Shown: piece after piece, positions 1-10,937 of the stretch | How the letters are laid out: the number at the start of each line of letters is the position of its first letter | Numbering within the stretch: the stretch's first letter is position 1 | Assembly: GCF_024166365.1 (NCBI RefSeq) | Contig: NC_064820.1 | Location: 145,100,001 to 145,164,000, forward strand | Origin: Elephas maximus indicus | Taxonomy: Eukaryota; Chordata; Mammalia; Proboscidea; Elephantidae | Direction of reading: 5' to 3' | Length of the DNA stretch: 64,000 nt | The notes under the pieces: generated by a model | Databases searched by the model: none | Seen by the model: the letters and a program-made list of their open reading frames with translations, nothing else | Told to the model about the DNA's origin: nothing | Position numbers and translations under genes: made by a program

Positions 1-595
1 TGTTTTAAAACAATGTGTTCAATGTAAAGCATTTGAAATATATCACAAAATCTTCTGTAAACCTGTTTTGGTTTTTCTTCATGTATTCACTTAGTTATAT
101 ATGTTATACGAGTTATATACAAGTTATATCTCCTGACTTTGAGAAGCACATGATATAGTCATGCTTTATTGAAGGAAGGCCAAAGAGACAGCAGATTTTA
201 GAGCAGAGGGCTATATGCTTTGTTATACCAACAAGTAAACTGCTTATTAGAGATCAGATTTGAGTTATCAAAGCCAATGACTTTCCTTAACCTCTATCAT
301 TAGCGTTGCCATGGGTAACCTATACCTCTTTCCTGAAATTCTTTTCTGTCTTGGCCTGTGTGACATTATTCTAGACCTCATTCTTCCTCTCCATCCCTGA
401 TTCTCTGTATTCCTAACTGACTCCTCTTCTTCCAGTTTTTCCTTATTGATCGTTGCTTCCAAGGTTCAATTTTCAGTTCTCTACTTCATGCATTTTTCAC
501 CTAGAAGATGTCATCCACTCTCTTGGCTTCAACTCTTACCTGTGTGTGGAGGGTCCTAAATTGATGTAGCCAGCCAAGATCCGCTTACCTGTTTT
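1..595. other. unassigned sequence, no gene seen
   Basis: AT-rich sequence with no repeat I recognise and no open frame with coding character. The longest frame is short and antisense to nothing known. It looks like ordinary intergenic or intronic DNA. Confidence 0.5.
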
Positions 596-892
596 GGCCA
601 CAGATACTTACCAGGTACCTACCCTGTTTGAGGCCCGTACCAGGCAGTGGGGTGGAATGACTAGGAGATAAGCCAGGTCCCTACTCTCACGGAGCTTATG
701 TTTTAGAATAATTAGAAAGGCAACAGCCAAGTGAACAAAAAATTATGTAAGTTAATGGCAAGTATTTATGAAGACTAGTAGGGTAGAGTGAGCTAAGGAA
801 GAGTGATGTGGGTAGTGAACATTATTTTGACAGGGCAGTCAGTAAAAATATCTGAAAATGTGACATTTGAGCTGAGGCCTACAATAAGCTGC
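596..892 (+). repeat. old unassigned mammalian interspersed repeat, copy 1
   Basis: Contains phrases that recur elsewhere in the window: 'aggtccctactctcacggag' near 677 and 'tttgagctgaggcct' near 866. The same order of phrases occurs in the copy at about 29.1-29.7 kb. I recognise the pattern as a widespread, ancient mammalian repeat but cannot name its family. The antisense RTE follows immediately. Confidence 0.5.
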
Positions 893-895
893 AGG

Positions 896-2064
896 TGTTA
901 GGTGTCGTTGGGTTGGTTCTGACTCATAGTGACCCAATGTACAACAAACAAACACTGCCTGGTCCTGTGCTACCCTCACAATCATTGCTTTTCTTGAGCC
1001 CATCCTTGCAGACACTGTGTCAATTCATCTCATTGAGGGTTTTCCTCTCTTTCACTGATCCTCTACTTTACTTAGCATGATGTTCTTCTCCAGGAACTGG
1101 TCCCTCCTGATAACAAAATATGTGAGATGAAGTCTCACCATACTCACTTCTAAGGAGAATTCTGGCTGTACCTCTTCCAAGACAGAATTTTTGTACTTCT
1201 GGCATAGTACATTCAATATTCTTCACCAACACCATAATTCAAAGGCATCAATTCTTCTTCAGTCTTCCTTATTCATCGTCCAGCTTTTGCATGAGGCGTT
1301 TGAAAATACCATGGCTTGGGTCAGCCACACCTTAGTTCTCAAGGTGAGAGCTTTGCTTTTTAAAAATACTTTAAAGATATCTTTTGCAGCAGATTTGCCC
1401 AACGCGATGTGTCATTTGATTTGTTTGCTTCTGCTTCCGTGGACATTGATTGTGGATCCAAGTAAAATGGAATCCTTGACAACATCAATATTTTCTCCGT
1501 TTCTGATGATATTTCTTATTGGTCCAGTTGTAAGGGTTTTTGTTTTCTTTATGTTGAGATATAATCCATACCGAAGGCCGTGGTCTTTGATCTTCATCAG
1601 TAAGTACTTCAAAGTCCTCTTCACTGTCAGCAAGCAAGATTGTGTCATCTGCATATTGCAGGCTATTAATGAGTCTTTCTCCAATTCTATGCTGTATTCT
1701 TCTTTGTATAGTCCAGGTTCTGAGATTAGTTTTCTCACCATACAGATTGAATAAGTATGGTGAAAGGGTACAACTCTGACACATCCCTCTCCTAATTTTA
1801 CACCATGCATTAGCTCCTTGTTCTGTTCGAACTACTGCCTTTTGGTCTATGTACAGGTTACTCATGAGCATAATTAAGTGTTCTGAAATTCCCATTCTTT
1901 TCCATAATATTCATAATTGGTTATGATCCACACAATCAAATGCCTTTTCATAGTCAATAAAACACAGATAAACATCTTTCTGGTATTTTCTGCTTTCAGC
2001 CAAGATCCATCTAACATCAGCAATGATATCTCTCTTTTCATGTCCTTTTCTGAATCTGGCTTAA
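896..2064 (-). mobile_element. RTE-clade LINE, 5'-truncated (afrotherian RTE1-like)
   Basis: Antisense copy of the 3' half of an RTE retrotransposon. Its 3' terminus is the left edge ('gttaggtgtcgttgggttgg'), the reverse of the family's '...gactcgacggcacctaac' tail. On the minus strand the reverse transcriptase catalytic box Tyr-Ala-Asp-Asp-Thr lies near 1650, followed by the family's 'GLHLDIKKTK'-like stretch, here mutated. The frame is broken by frameshifts and stops. Three other copies (18.9, 31.2 and 55.2-60.9 kb) align to it. Confidence 0.85.
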
Positions 2065-2608
2065 ATAAGAGGCTGTGAAAATTTTGAGACAGAGCTTTCC
2101 AGGAACAACAACAAAAAAAAGAAATACAAAGGTCTTAAATGAAAAAGATCTTGGCATGTTCCAAGAATCGAAAGGAGATCAGCTATAGAATTAAGGGCAT
2201 AAATACTTAATTTCAATTATAGTGATTCTTATTGTGGAGAAATATGGAATATAGGGGGGGCACCTCATATTAATAATATATTGTAAAACTTTTTCATCAT
2301 CATTGTATATTTGATAGCATCATTTTTTAATGTTTACAACTGTATTCTATTTTATGATTATACTGCTAATATGTTTCACTGATAGTCTTGTAAAAAGTTG
2401 GGTTCTATAGAATTATTTTTTAAATTACAAAAGTTCCCAGTGTTTAAAAAGAAAATTATAGCCACTGGGCATGCGTGTATAAGAAAACAGTGTAAAGATT
2501 TCTGGCAACAACCCCAGTGTATGTGGGAAATCAGGAACTCTGCTTCTCATCTAATAGTTCTGTTATTGTTTCAGGAGTGTCATTCCTGTTCCTCCAGCTA
2601 TACTGTAA
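2065..2608. other. unassigned sequence
   Basis: AT-rich stretch between the RTE and the ancient L1 fragment. It has short A-runs and a G7 run near 2256 and no recognisable gene or repeat. Confidence 0.4.
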
Positions 2609-2710
2609 GTTTTTTTTTTTTAATTATTTACTTTGGAGTAATTTTAAATTTATGGAAAAGTTGCAAAGATAGTACAGAGAGTTCCCAAATGCCCCTCGCC
2701 CAGGTTTCTT
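2609..2710 (-). mobile_element. ancient L1M-like 3' UTR, first piece
   Basis: Starts with a T-run, the reverse of a poly(A) tail. It then shows the classic old-L1 phrase 'gaaaagttgcaaagatagta'. It stops at 'cccaggtttctt' and the family sequence resumes with 'tttcttgttgttaacatc' at about 9.49 kb, so a younger L1 was inserted between the two pieces. Confidence 0.7.
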
Positions 2711-3947
2711 AGTTTTCAAAATAATGTTTTGTGATTTTGAATAAAATTGACATAGCACATTAGGCTCTCATTTATCAGCTTCTATACATATTATTCATTG
2801 AAATTGGTTACACTTCTCACAATGTGTCAGCATTCTCATTATTTCTGTTCTGGTTGTTCTGTTTCCATTAATCTAGCTTCCTCGTCCCCCCTTACCTTCT
2901 CATCTTTGGTCTAGGGCAAATGTTGATCATTAGATCTCATTTAGATGATTGTTTAGAGATGCACAGCGCTCATGGGGATATTATTTATTTTATGAGCTGC
3001 TCTGTCTTTTGGCTGATAGGTGACCTCTGGGAGTAGTTTGAGTTCCAAGTTTAAAGGGTATTCCGGGGTGTAGTTTCAGGTATTCCTTCAGTCTCCACTG
3101 GTCCCGTAAGCCTGGTCTATTTTTAGGAATTTGAGTTTTCTACATTATTTTCTCTTTCTGTCCAGGATCATCTATTGTGTCCCTCATTGGAATGGTCAGT
3201 AATGGTAGCGAGCATCTCCTGGTCTCAAGATAGGTGAGGCTGTGGTTGGTGTCGCTCTTAGTTCTATAGACTGTTTTCTTCTTTGTGTCTTTTGTTTTCT
3301 TCTTTCTTTTTTGCTCCAGATGTGCAGAAGCCAATAATTGTATCTTCGATGGTCACTCACAAGTTTTTTAGACCCTAGACACTACTCACCAAACTAGGAT
3401 ACAGAAATTTATGAGTTGTGTTATGCCAATTGACCCAGTTGCCTCCCAAGACTATGGTCTTAAGACCTCAAACCCAGTAGCTCAATCCCATGAGGTATTT
3501 GGTTATGTCTAGGAAGTATCCATAACTGTGCCCCCATGTGCTTTATTTTATACATGAATATATATCCAGCACACACAAACATGTATGTACATTTGCTTAA
3601 GGAAATACTACACGTATGTACCCGTATATTTGTATATGCTTACCTACTCATATATAAGCATTCATATTTACCTATGCAGCCACACACATATTTTTTGGTT
3701 GTTACTACTGTTGTTGCAAAAGTGCATATGTTGTGTTTTAGTTCTCTAGGGCATATACCTAGGAGTGAGATTGCTGGATCATAAGGTATTTATATTTCTA
3801 GCTTTTTGAGGAACTGCCGTACCATTTTCCGTAGTAGTTGTACCACATTACAATTCTACTAGCAGTGGAGCAGGGTTCCACTCTCCCCACATTCTCTCCA
3901 GCATACATCATTTTCTGTTTGTTTGATCAGTGCCATTTTTTCAGGGG

Positions 3948-4097
3948 TAACCCTTGTGATGTAGTGGTTAAGAGCTACAGCTGCTAACCAAAAGGTCGGC
4001 AGTTCAAATCTACCAGGCGCTCCTTGGAAACTCTATGGGGCAGTTCTATTCTGTCCTACAGGTCATTATGAGTCAGAATCAACTTGACAGCAAAGTG
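3948..4097 (+). mobile_element. AfroSINE (short form)
   Basis: tRNA-derived head with a B-box-like 'gcagttcaaatct', followed by the body phrase 'ctatggggcagttctattct' and the tail 'gagtcagaatcaacttgaca'. Inserted in the old L1 ORF2 relic. Confidence 0.85.
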
Positions 4098-4115
4098 CTT
4101 GTGCTTGTGCTATGG

Positions 4116-4611
4116 TGTCTTAGTTATCTAGTGCTGCCATAACAGAAATACCACAAGTGGATGGCTTTAACAAAGAGAAATTTATTTTCTCACAGTAAAG
4201 TAGGCTGAAAGTCCAAATTCAGGGTGTTAGCTCCAGAGGAAGGCTTTCTTTCTCTGTCTGCTCTGGATGAAGATCCTTGTCCTCAATCTTCCCCTGGTTG
4301 AGGAGCTTCTCAGGAGCAGGGACCCCAGGTACAAAGGACACGCTCTGCTCCCGGTGCTACTTTCTTGGTGGTATGAAGTTCCCCTGTGTCTCTGCTCGCT
4401 TCCCTCTTTTATATCTCAAGACATTGCCTCAAGACACAATCCAATCTTGTAGATTGAGCCCCGCCTTACTAACCAACTGCTGCTCATCCTCCCTCATTAA
4501 AATCTTAGAGGCGGGATTTACAACATACAGGAAAATCACACAATACCAGGAATCATGGCCCAGCCAAATTGATATACATATTTTTGCGGGAACATAATTC
4601 AATCTATGACA
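4116..4611 (-). mobile_element. solo LTR, ERVL-MaLR-like
   Basis: Minus-strand element beginning TG and ending CA. In sense orientation it has a TATA box ('atataaaag', plus-strand 4405-4413) and an AATAAA signal (plus-strand 4181-4186). The segment before the 3' end ('...aaatttctctttgttaaagc') resembles the end of MLT1-type LTRs. It carries no internal viral genes. Flanking 5-bp repeats are not convincing, perhaps because the adjacent SINE obscures the edge. The subfamily is not identified. Confidence 0.6.
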
Positions 4612-4650
4612 TGTGATATCTTATTGTATTTTTAATTTACATCTCTCTAA

Positions 4651-4827
4651 AGGAAACCCTGGTGGCATAGTGGTTAAGTGCTATGGTTGCTAATCAAAAG
4701 GTCAGCAGTTTGAATCCACCAGGCGCTTCTTGGAAACTCTGTCGGGGAGTTCTACTGTGTCCTGTAGGGCCGCTAGAAGTTGAAATAGACTCAAAGGCAA
4801 TGGGTTTGTTTTTTTTGTTTGTTTTTT
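4651..4827 (+). mobile_element. AfroSINE
   Basis: Full SINE pattern: 'ccctggtggcatagtggtta' head, 'ggtcagcagtttgaatccac' B-box region, 'ggagttctactgtgtcctgt' body and a T-rich tail. It splits the old L1 between 'ctctctaa' and 'aatggctaat'. Confidence 0.85.
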
Positions 4828-4838
4828 AATGGCTAATA

Positions 4839-4990
4839 GGAGCCCTGGTGGCACAGTGGTTAAGATCTTGGCTGCTAACCAAAAGGGCAGCAATTCAAAT
4901 CCACCAGCAGCGCCTTGGGAACCATATGGGGCAGTTCTACTCTGTCATATAGGGTAACGATGAGTCAGAATCGACTTGACAGTCACAGTT
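4839..4990 (+). mobile_element. AfroSINE
   Basis: Second SINE, 11 bp after the previous one, with 'agccctggtggcacagtggt' head and 'gagtcagaatcgacttgaca' tail. Flanks 'aatggcta' (4828) and 'aatggcca' (4992) look like a short, diverged target-site duplication. Confidence 0.85.
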
Positions 4991-6775
4991 TAATGGCCAG
5001 TGATCTCAAGCATCTTTTCATGTGTTTGCTGCTTGAGTGTCAAGTTTGGTGAAATGTTAGTTCATGTTCTTTGCCTGTTTTTTAATTGAGTTGTTTATCT
5101 TTTTGGTGTTGAGTTGTTAAAGTTTTCTATATATTTTAGAGATTAGACCTTTATCAGATATATCATTTCTGAAGATTTTTTTCCCAGTCTGTAGATTCTC
5201 TTTCTAATCTTTTGATAAAAAAAATTTTTTTTTGATAGTTATTTTTAATGAGTATAAATATTTAATTTTTAGGGAGTTTTTTTTTTTAGTTATCTAACTT
5301 ATCTTCTGTTGCTCGTGCATTTGTAGTTGTGTTTGGTAATCAATTACTGAAAAAAAAAATAGGTCCTATAGTTTTGTCCCTATATTATCTTCTAGGAACT
5401 TTATAGTTTTGGCTTTAACATTTTAGGTTTTTTATCCATTTTGAGGTATTTTTTATGAATGGTGTTAGGTAGGATCTTGTTTCATTTTTTTGCAACTAAA
5501 TATCCAGTTTTCCCAGCACCATTTGTTAAAGAGACTGCTTCTTCCCCATTGAATAGACTTTAACCCTTGTTGAAAAGCAGCTGCCCATAGATGGTTGGAT
5601 TTATTTTTGGATTCTCAATTCTTTTCCATTAGTCTATATGTCTGTCATCGAACCAGTACCAGGCTCTTTTGATTGCTGTGGCTATATAGTATGTTTTGAG
5701 ATCAGGGAGTGTGAAGCTTCCTACTTTGTGCTGCTTCTTTTGTCTTGCTTTGGATATTTGGGGTCTCTTTCCTTTCCTTATAAAGTTGGTGGTGATATTT
5801 TTTTTCCATTTTGGTAAAGAATGTTTCTGGAATTTGGATTGATGTTATATCTATAAATAGCTTTAGGTAGTATTGGCATTTTCACAATGTTAAGTCTTCC
5901 AGTCCATGAGCATGGAATGTTTTTCCATTTGTAAATGTCACCTTTAATTCCTTGCAGTTGTGTTTTATAGTTTTCATTGTATAGGTCTTTTACATTCCTG
6001 GTTAGGTTTATTCCTAGGTATTTTATCCTTTTGAGGCTGTTGTAAATGGCATTGTTTTCTTAATTCCCTTTTGCAGCTCTCCTTGTTAATGTAAAGGAAC
6101 CCAACCAATTTTTGTGTGGTCATCTTGTATACTGCTACTTTGCTCAATCCTTCTAGTCCACAAGTAGCTTTCTTGTAGAATCTCTGGGATTTTCTGTGTA
6201 AAGAATCATGTCATCTGTGAATAGAAATAGTTCTACTTTTTCCTTTCCAATTAGAATACTCTATTTCCCTTTCTTTTCTTATTGCTCTAGCTAGGACTTC
6301 CAGTACAATACTGAATAAAAGTAGTGATAGAGGACATCCTTGTCTCATACTCATTCTCAAGGGGAAAGCTTTCAGTCTTTCTCTGTTGAGAGTAATATTG
6401 GCTGTTGGTTTTGCATATATGCCTGTAATTATTTTGAAGATTTCCCCTTTTATTCCTATTTTGCTGAGAGTTTTTATCAGGAAAGGGTGTTGGATTTTTA
6501 TCAGATGACTTTTCTATATCAGTTGAGATGAACATGTGATTCTGTGATTCTTTTCCTTTGTTTTATTTATGTGGTGAATCACATTAATTGATTTTCTAAT
6601 GTTGAACCATTCTTGTGTTTCTGGTATTTCACCTGATCACGATGTATGATTTTTTTTTTTTTTTGATATACTGTTGAATTTTGTTGGATAAAATTTTGTT
6701 GAGAATTTTTGCACCTGTATTCACAAGGGATATTTGTAATTTTCCTTTTTTTGTGGTGTCTTTACCTGATTTTAG

Positions 6776-6987
6776 AGGTGCTCTGGTGGTGGTGCAGTGG
6801 TTAGGTGCTCAGCTGCTAACTGAAAGGTCAGCGGTTTGAACTCACCAGCTGCTCTGTGGGAGAAAGATCTGGCAGTCTGCTTCTGTAAAAAGATTACAAC
6901 CTTGGAAACCCTATGGGGCAGTTCTACTCCGTGCTATAGGGTACTATGAGTCAGAATCAACTCAACAGCAATTTTTTTTTTTTTTTT
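6776..6987 (+). mobile_element. AfroSINE (long form)
   Basis: Has the usual head and tail plus an extra internal module of about 45 bp ('aaagatctggcagtctgctt...'), as in the copies at 10.5 and 18.6 kb. It ends in a T-run. It sits exactly where the host L1 jumps from ORF2 to ORF1. Confidence 0.85.
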
Positions 6988-7700
6988 GGTGGTATTTTGC
7001 TTTTCTTGTGCTGCTCTCAAAATTCTTTGTCTTTGGTTCTGGAAATTTGATTATGATATGTCTTGGTGACTTTCTTTTGAAGTCTATCCTGTATGGAGTT
7101 CATTGGGTTTCTTAGATGGAAATCTCATCTTTCATGATATTTGGGAACTTTCCCATTATTATGTCCTCAAAATGTCTGTCTTATGCTTTTTCTTTCTTTC
7201 CCTTCTGGAATTCCTAATATATGTATATTATTTCTCTTGATAGTGTCTCACATAACCCTCATGCTTTCTTCATTTTTTAACATTCTTTCTGATTGTTCCT
7301 CAAATAAGTTAGTGTGCAAGGATTTGTCCTCTATTTTGCTGATTTTTTTCTTCCATTGATTCAGCTCTATTTCTGTGTCCTTTCATTGAGTTATTTATTT
7401 CTGATATTGTTAATCTTCCGAATTTCTAGTTGTTTTTATATGGTTTCTATTTCTCTGTTGAATTTGTCACTTTATTCTTGCATTGTTTTTCTGAGTTCTT
7501 CTAGGTTTTTTTCTGTTTTCCTTGATCTCTTTGAGGAACCTAAATTTTAGTTTTTTTAATTGCTCATCAAGTGGATCTATTTTATCAGTTCTTTCTCAGC
7601 AATGATTTCTTTCCCTTTATTTTGCTCATTTGCCTCAGCCGTTGTATCTTGTTTCTTCATATGGTTTGTAATTGACTGCTGTCTTTGAGTTAATTAAGGC
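6988..7700 (-). pseudogene. L1 ORF1 relic
   Basis: Antisense match to the intact ORF1. 'tatgatatgtcttggtgact' near 7052 equals the RRM region, and 'ttgatagtgtctcacataac' near 7237 equals the 'DSIKK' linker region. The following T-rich stretch corresponds to the coiled coil. The C-terminal domain end is missing and the frame is broken. Confidence 0.65.
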
Positions 7701-8149
7701 TCTGTTATATTTGTTTATATATTTCTTTATTGATTTTATGTTTATTTGCCTTTTTTTTGTATTGTTTAGCTTTTGTTTTGATATATTTGGAACTTAACTT
7801 TTTCTCTTTTTATAATGTTTGCTTCTTTTGTATTGTTTTAATTGATGTTGTTTTGTAGTGTTGGTCTGTGCATGGCTATGAAGCTGCCTATTACAGGGCT
7901 GTCAGCTGGCTAGATATGCTTTCTTCTCAGTGGTGGGTATGGTGGACCACACACATACAGTGCTCCTATGTCATTAGGTGCATATGATTTCTTTTAGAGG
8001 ATTTCTTGGTGGTGTGTGAACAATCTTTCCCTGATGTGAGGTACCAGGTATTGGGTGGTCAAGGTCCTTTCACAGCTCTTGAAGAATAATGTATTCCTTC
8101 TGCATTGCCATGAGATGTTAATGTGACCCTTGAGGTGCAGGATGGGGTG

Positions 8150-8670
8150 CAGAGAGTGGCGGGCAGGATAGGGTGTGGAGGCCCACACAGCCAGGGAAGG
8201 TATGAAGTCCTACTCAGCCAGAGGAAGACAGCTGGACAGGGCATGGAATCTCAGCTGGGAGAAGGAGGGGAGTTTGCACAGCAGGGAACAGGAGTTCCAC
8301 TCAGCTGGAGTGGGTTGTCAGGACAGAGTATAGAATCCCACTCAGCTGGGGGAAGTGTTGGCTGGGCAGGGTGCAGAGTGCTACTCAGCTGGGAGGGGTC
8401 TATATGTAGGAGAGGGAAGGGCAGAGGGCCAGCATGTCCAGGATGGGGTGAGGAGTGAAGCAGAGCCTGTCTGGATTTGCACAGGTAGTCTGCTCCTCAG
8501 GGAGAGGTGGTACACATGGTGGGGCTTGCATGCATCAGGGAGGATCTCCTGCACCTCAAGGAGGGATGGTGGGCATGGCCAGGGTTGTGCATGCAAGTAC
8601 AAGTGTCTCCACCTCAGGGAGGGATAGTGGGTGTGACTGGGCCTCAGGGAGGGGTTGGGGGGTGTGACTG
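8150..8670 (+). repeat. degenerate tandem repeats in an old L1 5' UTR
   Basis: 'actcagctggg'-type units recur roughly every 40-46 bp between about 8204 and 8390. A second set built on 'cctcagggagggat' recurs between about 8500 and 8660. The block is G-rich, unlike its surroundings. Its position between the ORF1 relic and the outer end of the element fits a promoter-bearing 5' UTR. Confidence 0.5.
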
Positions 8671-9484
8671 AGCTTGTACACTTTGGTTCAGTCCTCCTGT
8701 GCCTCAGAGCACATGCTAATGCAGATAGCAGGCACATCTGGGAAGGGAGGGGAGTGAAGGGGAGTCTGCAGGCACAGGAGGGGACAACTGCCTGCAAAGG
8801 GCCAGTTGCGGGGGGGTCTAGTTGTCACTCTGTGGGTTCACTTTTGCTGGTGTCTCCCATATAAATGGCTGAGTGCCTCTACCAATAACCAGTCCCTGAG
8901 TCAATCCTTAGCTCCGTTCCTTCTTGCACTCACCAGAGAGGCTAGAGCTCTCACCCACCCCTCTGTTCCTCCCCTTCACTCCCCTGCATATGTGCACTCT
9001 CTGTCTATACTTTCTCCTTCTCTAAGACTCTGATGACTTATTCTGTCTCACTGTACTCGAGAGGCATTTCCCCATAATTTCCTTGTTTCAAAGCTATACC
9101 ACTCCCATTCTTCCCCTTCCCCCACCAGGGATGTCCTGTCCCTGGCCACGTCCTGTTTACCTTGTCCTTTCTTTTGAGGGATATTTGCACAGAATCTCTG
9201 CCAGAGCTGTGCTCTCTCTCTGGTTGCTTTCCTGTTTCTTGGTTGTTGTTCAGTGCCATCCCAAAATGTCCATGCTGGCAGGCAGGATGCATTCGATCCA
9301 TGGATCTCTGTTTTCCCACCAGCCTCGTTCTGCCTCTCCTTCCAGTCTGTGCTAAGTCCGTTTCTTCATCTCTCTGTTCGATGTTCTGGGATCTGAGGTC
9401 ATTCTTTGCATCTGTTTTACTTGGTTACTCAAGTCTTTGTTGTCAGGTGCATGTATCTAAGGTGCCGTATTAACCAGAAGTCCT

Positions 9485-10450
9485 CCTAACTTTCTTGTTG
9501 TTAACATCTTACATAGCCATGGAACATCTGCCGAAACTAAGAAACCAACATTGGTGTGTTATAGTTAACTAAATTCTAGACTTATTAGGGTTTCTCTAGT
9601 TTTTTTTTTTTTTTTTTTTTTTTTACTGATCCCCCTTTCATATTCCAATCCAGGATACTACACTGCATTTAGTCATCTCCTTCATCTCTTTTCCTTGCTT
9701 CCATGACCCTGACAGTTTTAAAAAGAACTGATCAGATGTTTTGTAGAGTATCACTCAATTTGGGTTTGTCTGGTACTTTACTCTTGATTAAACTGGAGTT
9801 TTGGGTTTCTGGGAAGAATGCCACAGAAGTGAGTTGCTCTTCTCATCTTATTATATTTGGAACACTTGGTGTCAAGATGACTTATCACTGGTGATGTTAC
9901 CCTTGATAACCTGGCCAAGGAAGGGTTTTCTGCTATAAAGTCACTTTTCCCCTACCTTTCTATACTCTGTTTTTTGGAAGCAAGTCACTAAATCCAGCCC
10001 CTATACAAGGTGGGGAGAGGGAATTAAGCTCCATCTATTGGAAAGAAAGGGCAGGGATAAATTGTTTGGAATTCTTCTGTAAGGAAGATTTTGTCTCTTC
10101 TCCTCATTTATTTATTTGTACGATCATATTTATATCAGCATGTTCTCATACATATTGATTGTATACTATGGGTTATAATGCATTACTGTGTTATTTATTT
10201 TATTACTTTCATTTTTCTAATTTTGGCCATTGGGAGCTCTTTCTTGTTGTCTCTTGTGTCCCTTTGATATGCCCTCATTCTTTGTTTTGTTTTTTGAATA
10301 TATCCTTACTTTCTGTGCTGGGCCCATCTTGTAGTTGTTCTGTTCCAGGCCCAAAATTAACCATTTCCCCAAAGAGTTCCTTTTATTGGAAAATCATACT
10401 GGGAAGCCCACATCTAGGTAACTTACAGTCTTTTGTCAGGCCTTTAGAAG
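9485..10450 (-). mobile_element. ancient L1M-like 3' UTR, second piece
   Basis: Resumes the sequence left at 2710: 'gttaacatcttacatagcca' and 'ggatactacactgcatttag', then 'cttatcactggtgatgttac' and 'ttggccattgggagctcttt'. I recognise this as the long 3' UTR of old mammalian L1s. It contains a T-run at 9601-9624. Confidence 0.7.
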
Positions 10451-10470
10451 ATATCCAATTTTGATTATAA

Positions 10471-10680
10471 TCGTTGCAGTTGTTTAGGTACTATTGAGTT
10501 GATTTCAACTATAACAATGCCATATGACAGAGTAGAACTGCCCCATATGGTTTTCTTGGCTGTCATTTTTATAGAAGCAGATCACCAGATCTTTCTATTG
10601 TAGAGCTACTGGGCGGGTTCAAACTGCTAGCCTTTCAGTTAGCAGTGGAAGGTTTAACCATTGTGCCACCAGGGCTCCCT
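10471..10680 (-). mobile_element. AfroSINE (long form) with RTE-like tail
   Basis: Antisense copy ending in 'ttaaccattgtgccaccagg', the head. It carries the long-form module 'tatagaagcagatcaccaga'. Its 3' tail on the left, 'gttgtttaggtactattgag', matches the RTE terminus rather than the usual 'caatgggtttgg' SINE tail. Confidence 0.8.
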
Positions 10681-10937
10681 TGAGCTAACTAACTCTTTGT
10701 ATGTATCTATGCTTGTTCCTTATGATTAATGCCTAGATGTAGAATTGCTGGTTCAAGGGAATGTAACATTTTAAGGCTTTCAATATATTGCCAAATTGTC
10801 TACTAGAAAGATTATTCCCATTTATATGGCTATCAGTGGTATAGTGATTTTTAGTTTTGGGTTTTGAATATCCAAAAACTTGATTTCCCTGCCAAATATA
10901 TATCTCGACTAATCTTCACTGCAAATACATAGTATAA
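10681..10937 (-). repeat. possible ancient L1 remnant
   Basis: 'gaattgctggttcaagggaa' and the following 'gccaaattgtctactagaaa' resemble the diverged end of old L1 ORF2 read antisense. Similarity is weak. Confidence 0.3.

Larger units (their letters stand above)
3535..6775 (-). pseudogene. L1 ORF2 relic (RT and C-terminal part)
   Basis: Antisense reading matches the C-terminal half of L1 ORF2. Landmarks shared with the intact copy on the plus strand include 'gggcatatacctaggagtga' near 3749, 'cccagtctgtagattctctt' near 5184 and 'ttctgtgtaaagaatcatgt' near 6192. The FADD box is represented by the '...atcatgtcatctgtgaatag' stretch, a decayed form. It is interrupted by three AfroSINEs and an LTR between 3.95 and 4.99 kb. 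Numerous stops and indels make it non-functional. Confidence 0.75.
2711..9484 (-). mobile_element. decayed near-full-length afrotherian L1 (older subfamily)
   Basis: Reads on the minus strand: 3' UTR at 2.71-3.53 kb, ORF2 relic at about 3.53-6.77 kb, ORF1 relic at about 6.99-7.7 kb, then a GC-rich 5' UTR up to 9.48 kb. Order and sequence match the intact L1 at 47-54 kb, but it carries many stops. The ORF2 part ends at the site equivalent to about 50.32 kb of that element and the ORF1 part begins at the site equivalent to about 52.60 kb. An internal 2.3 kb (endonuclease, 5' RT and inter-ORF region) is therefore missing, and an AfroSINE sits at the junction. It contains a solo LTR and several SINEs and splits an even older L1. 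Confidence 0.8.

Noticed and set aside
1191..1754. 187-codon plus-strand open frame
   Set aside because: It is the antisense shadow of the RTE reverse transcriptase; the minus strand carries the YADD box.
8123..8458. 111-codon glycine-rich open frame
   Set aside because: It overlaps the degenerate tandem repeats of the old L1 5' UTR; composition reflects the repeats, with open frames on both strands.
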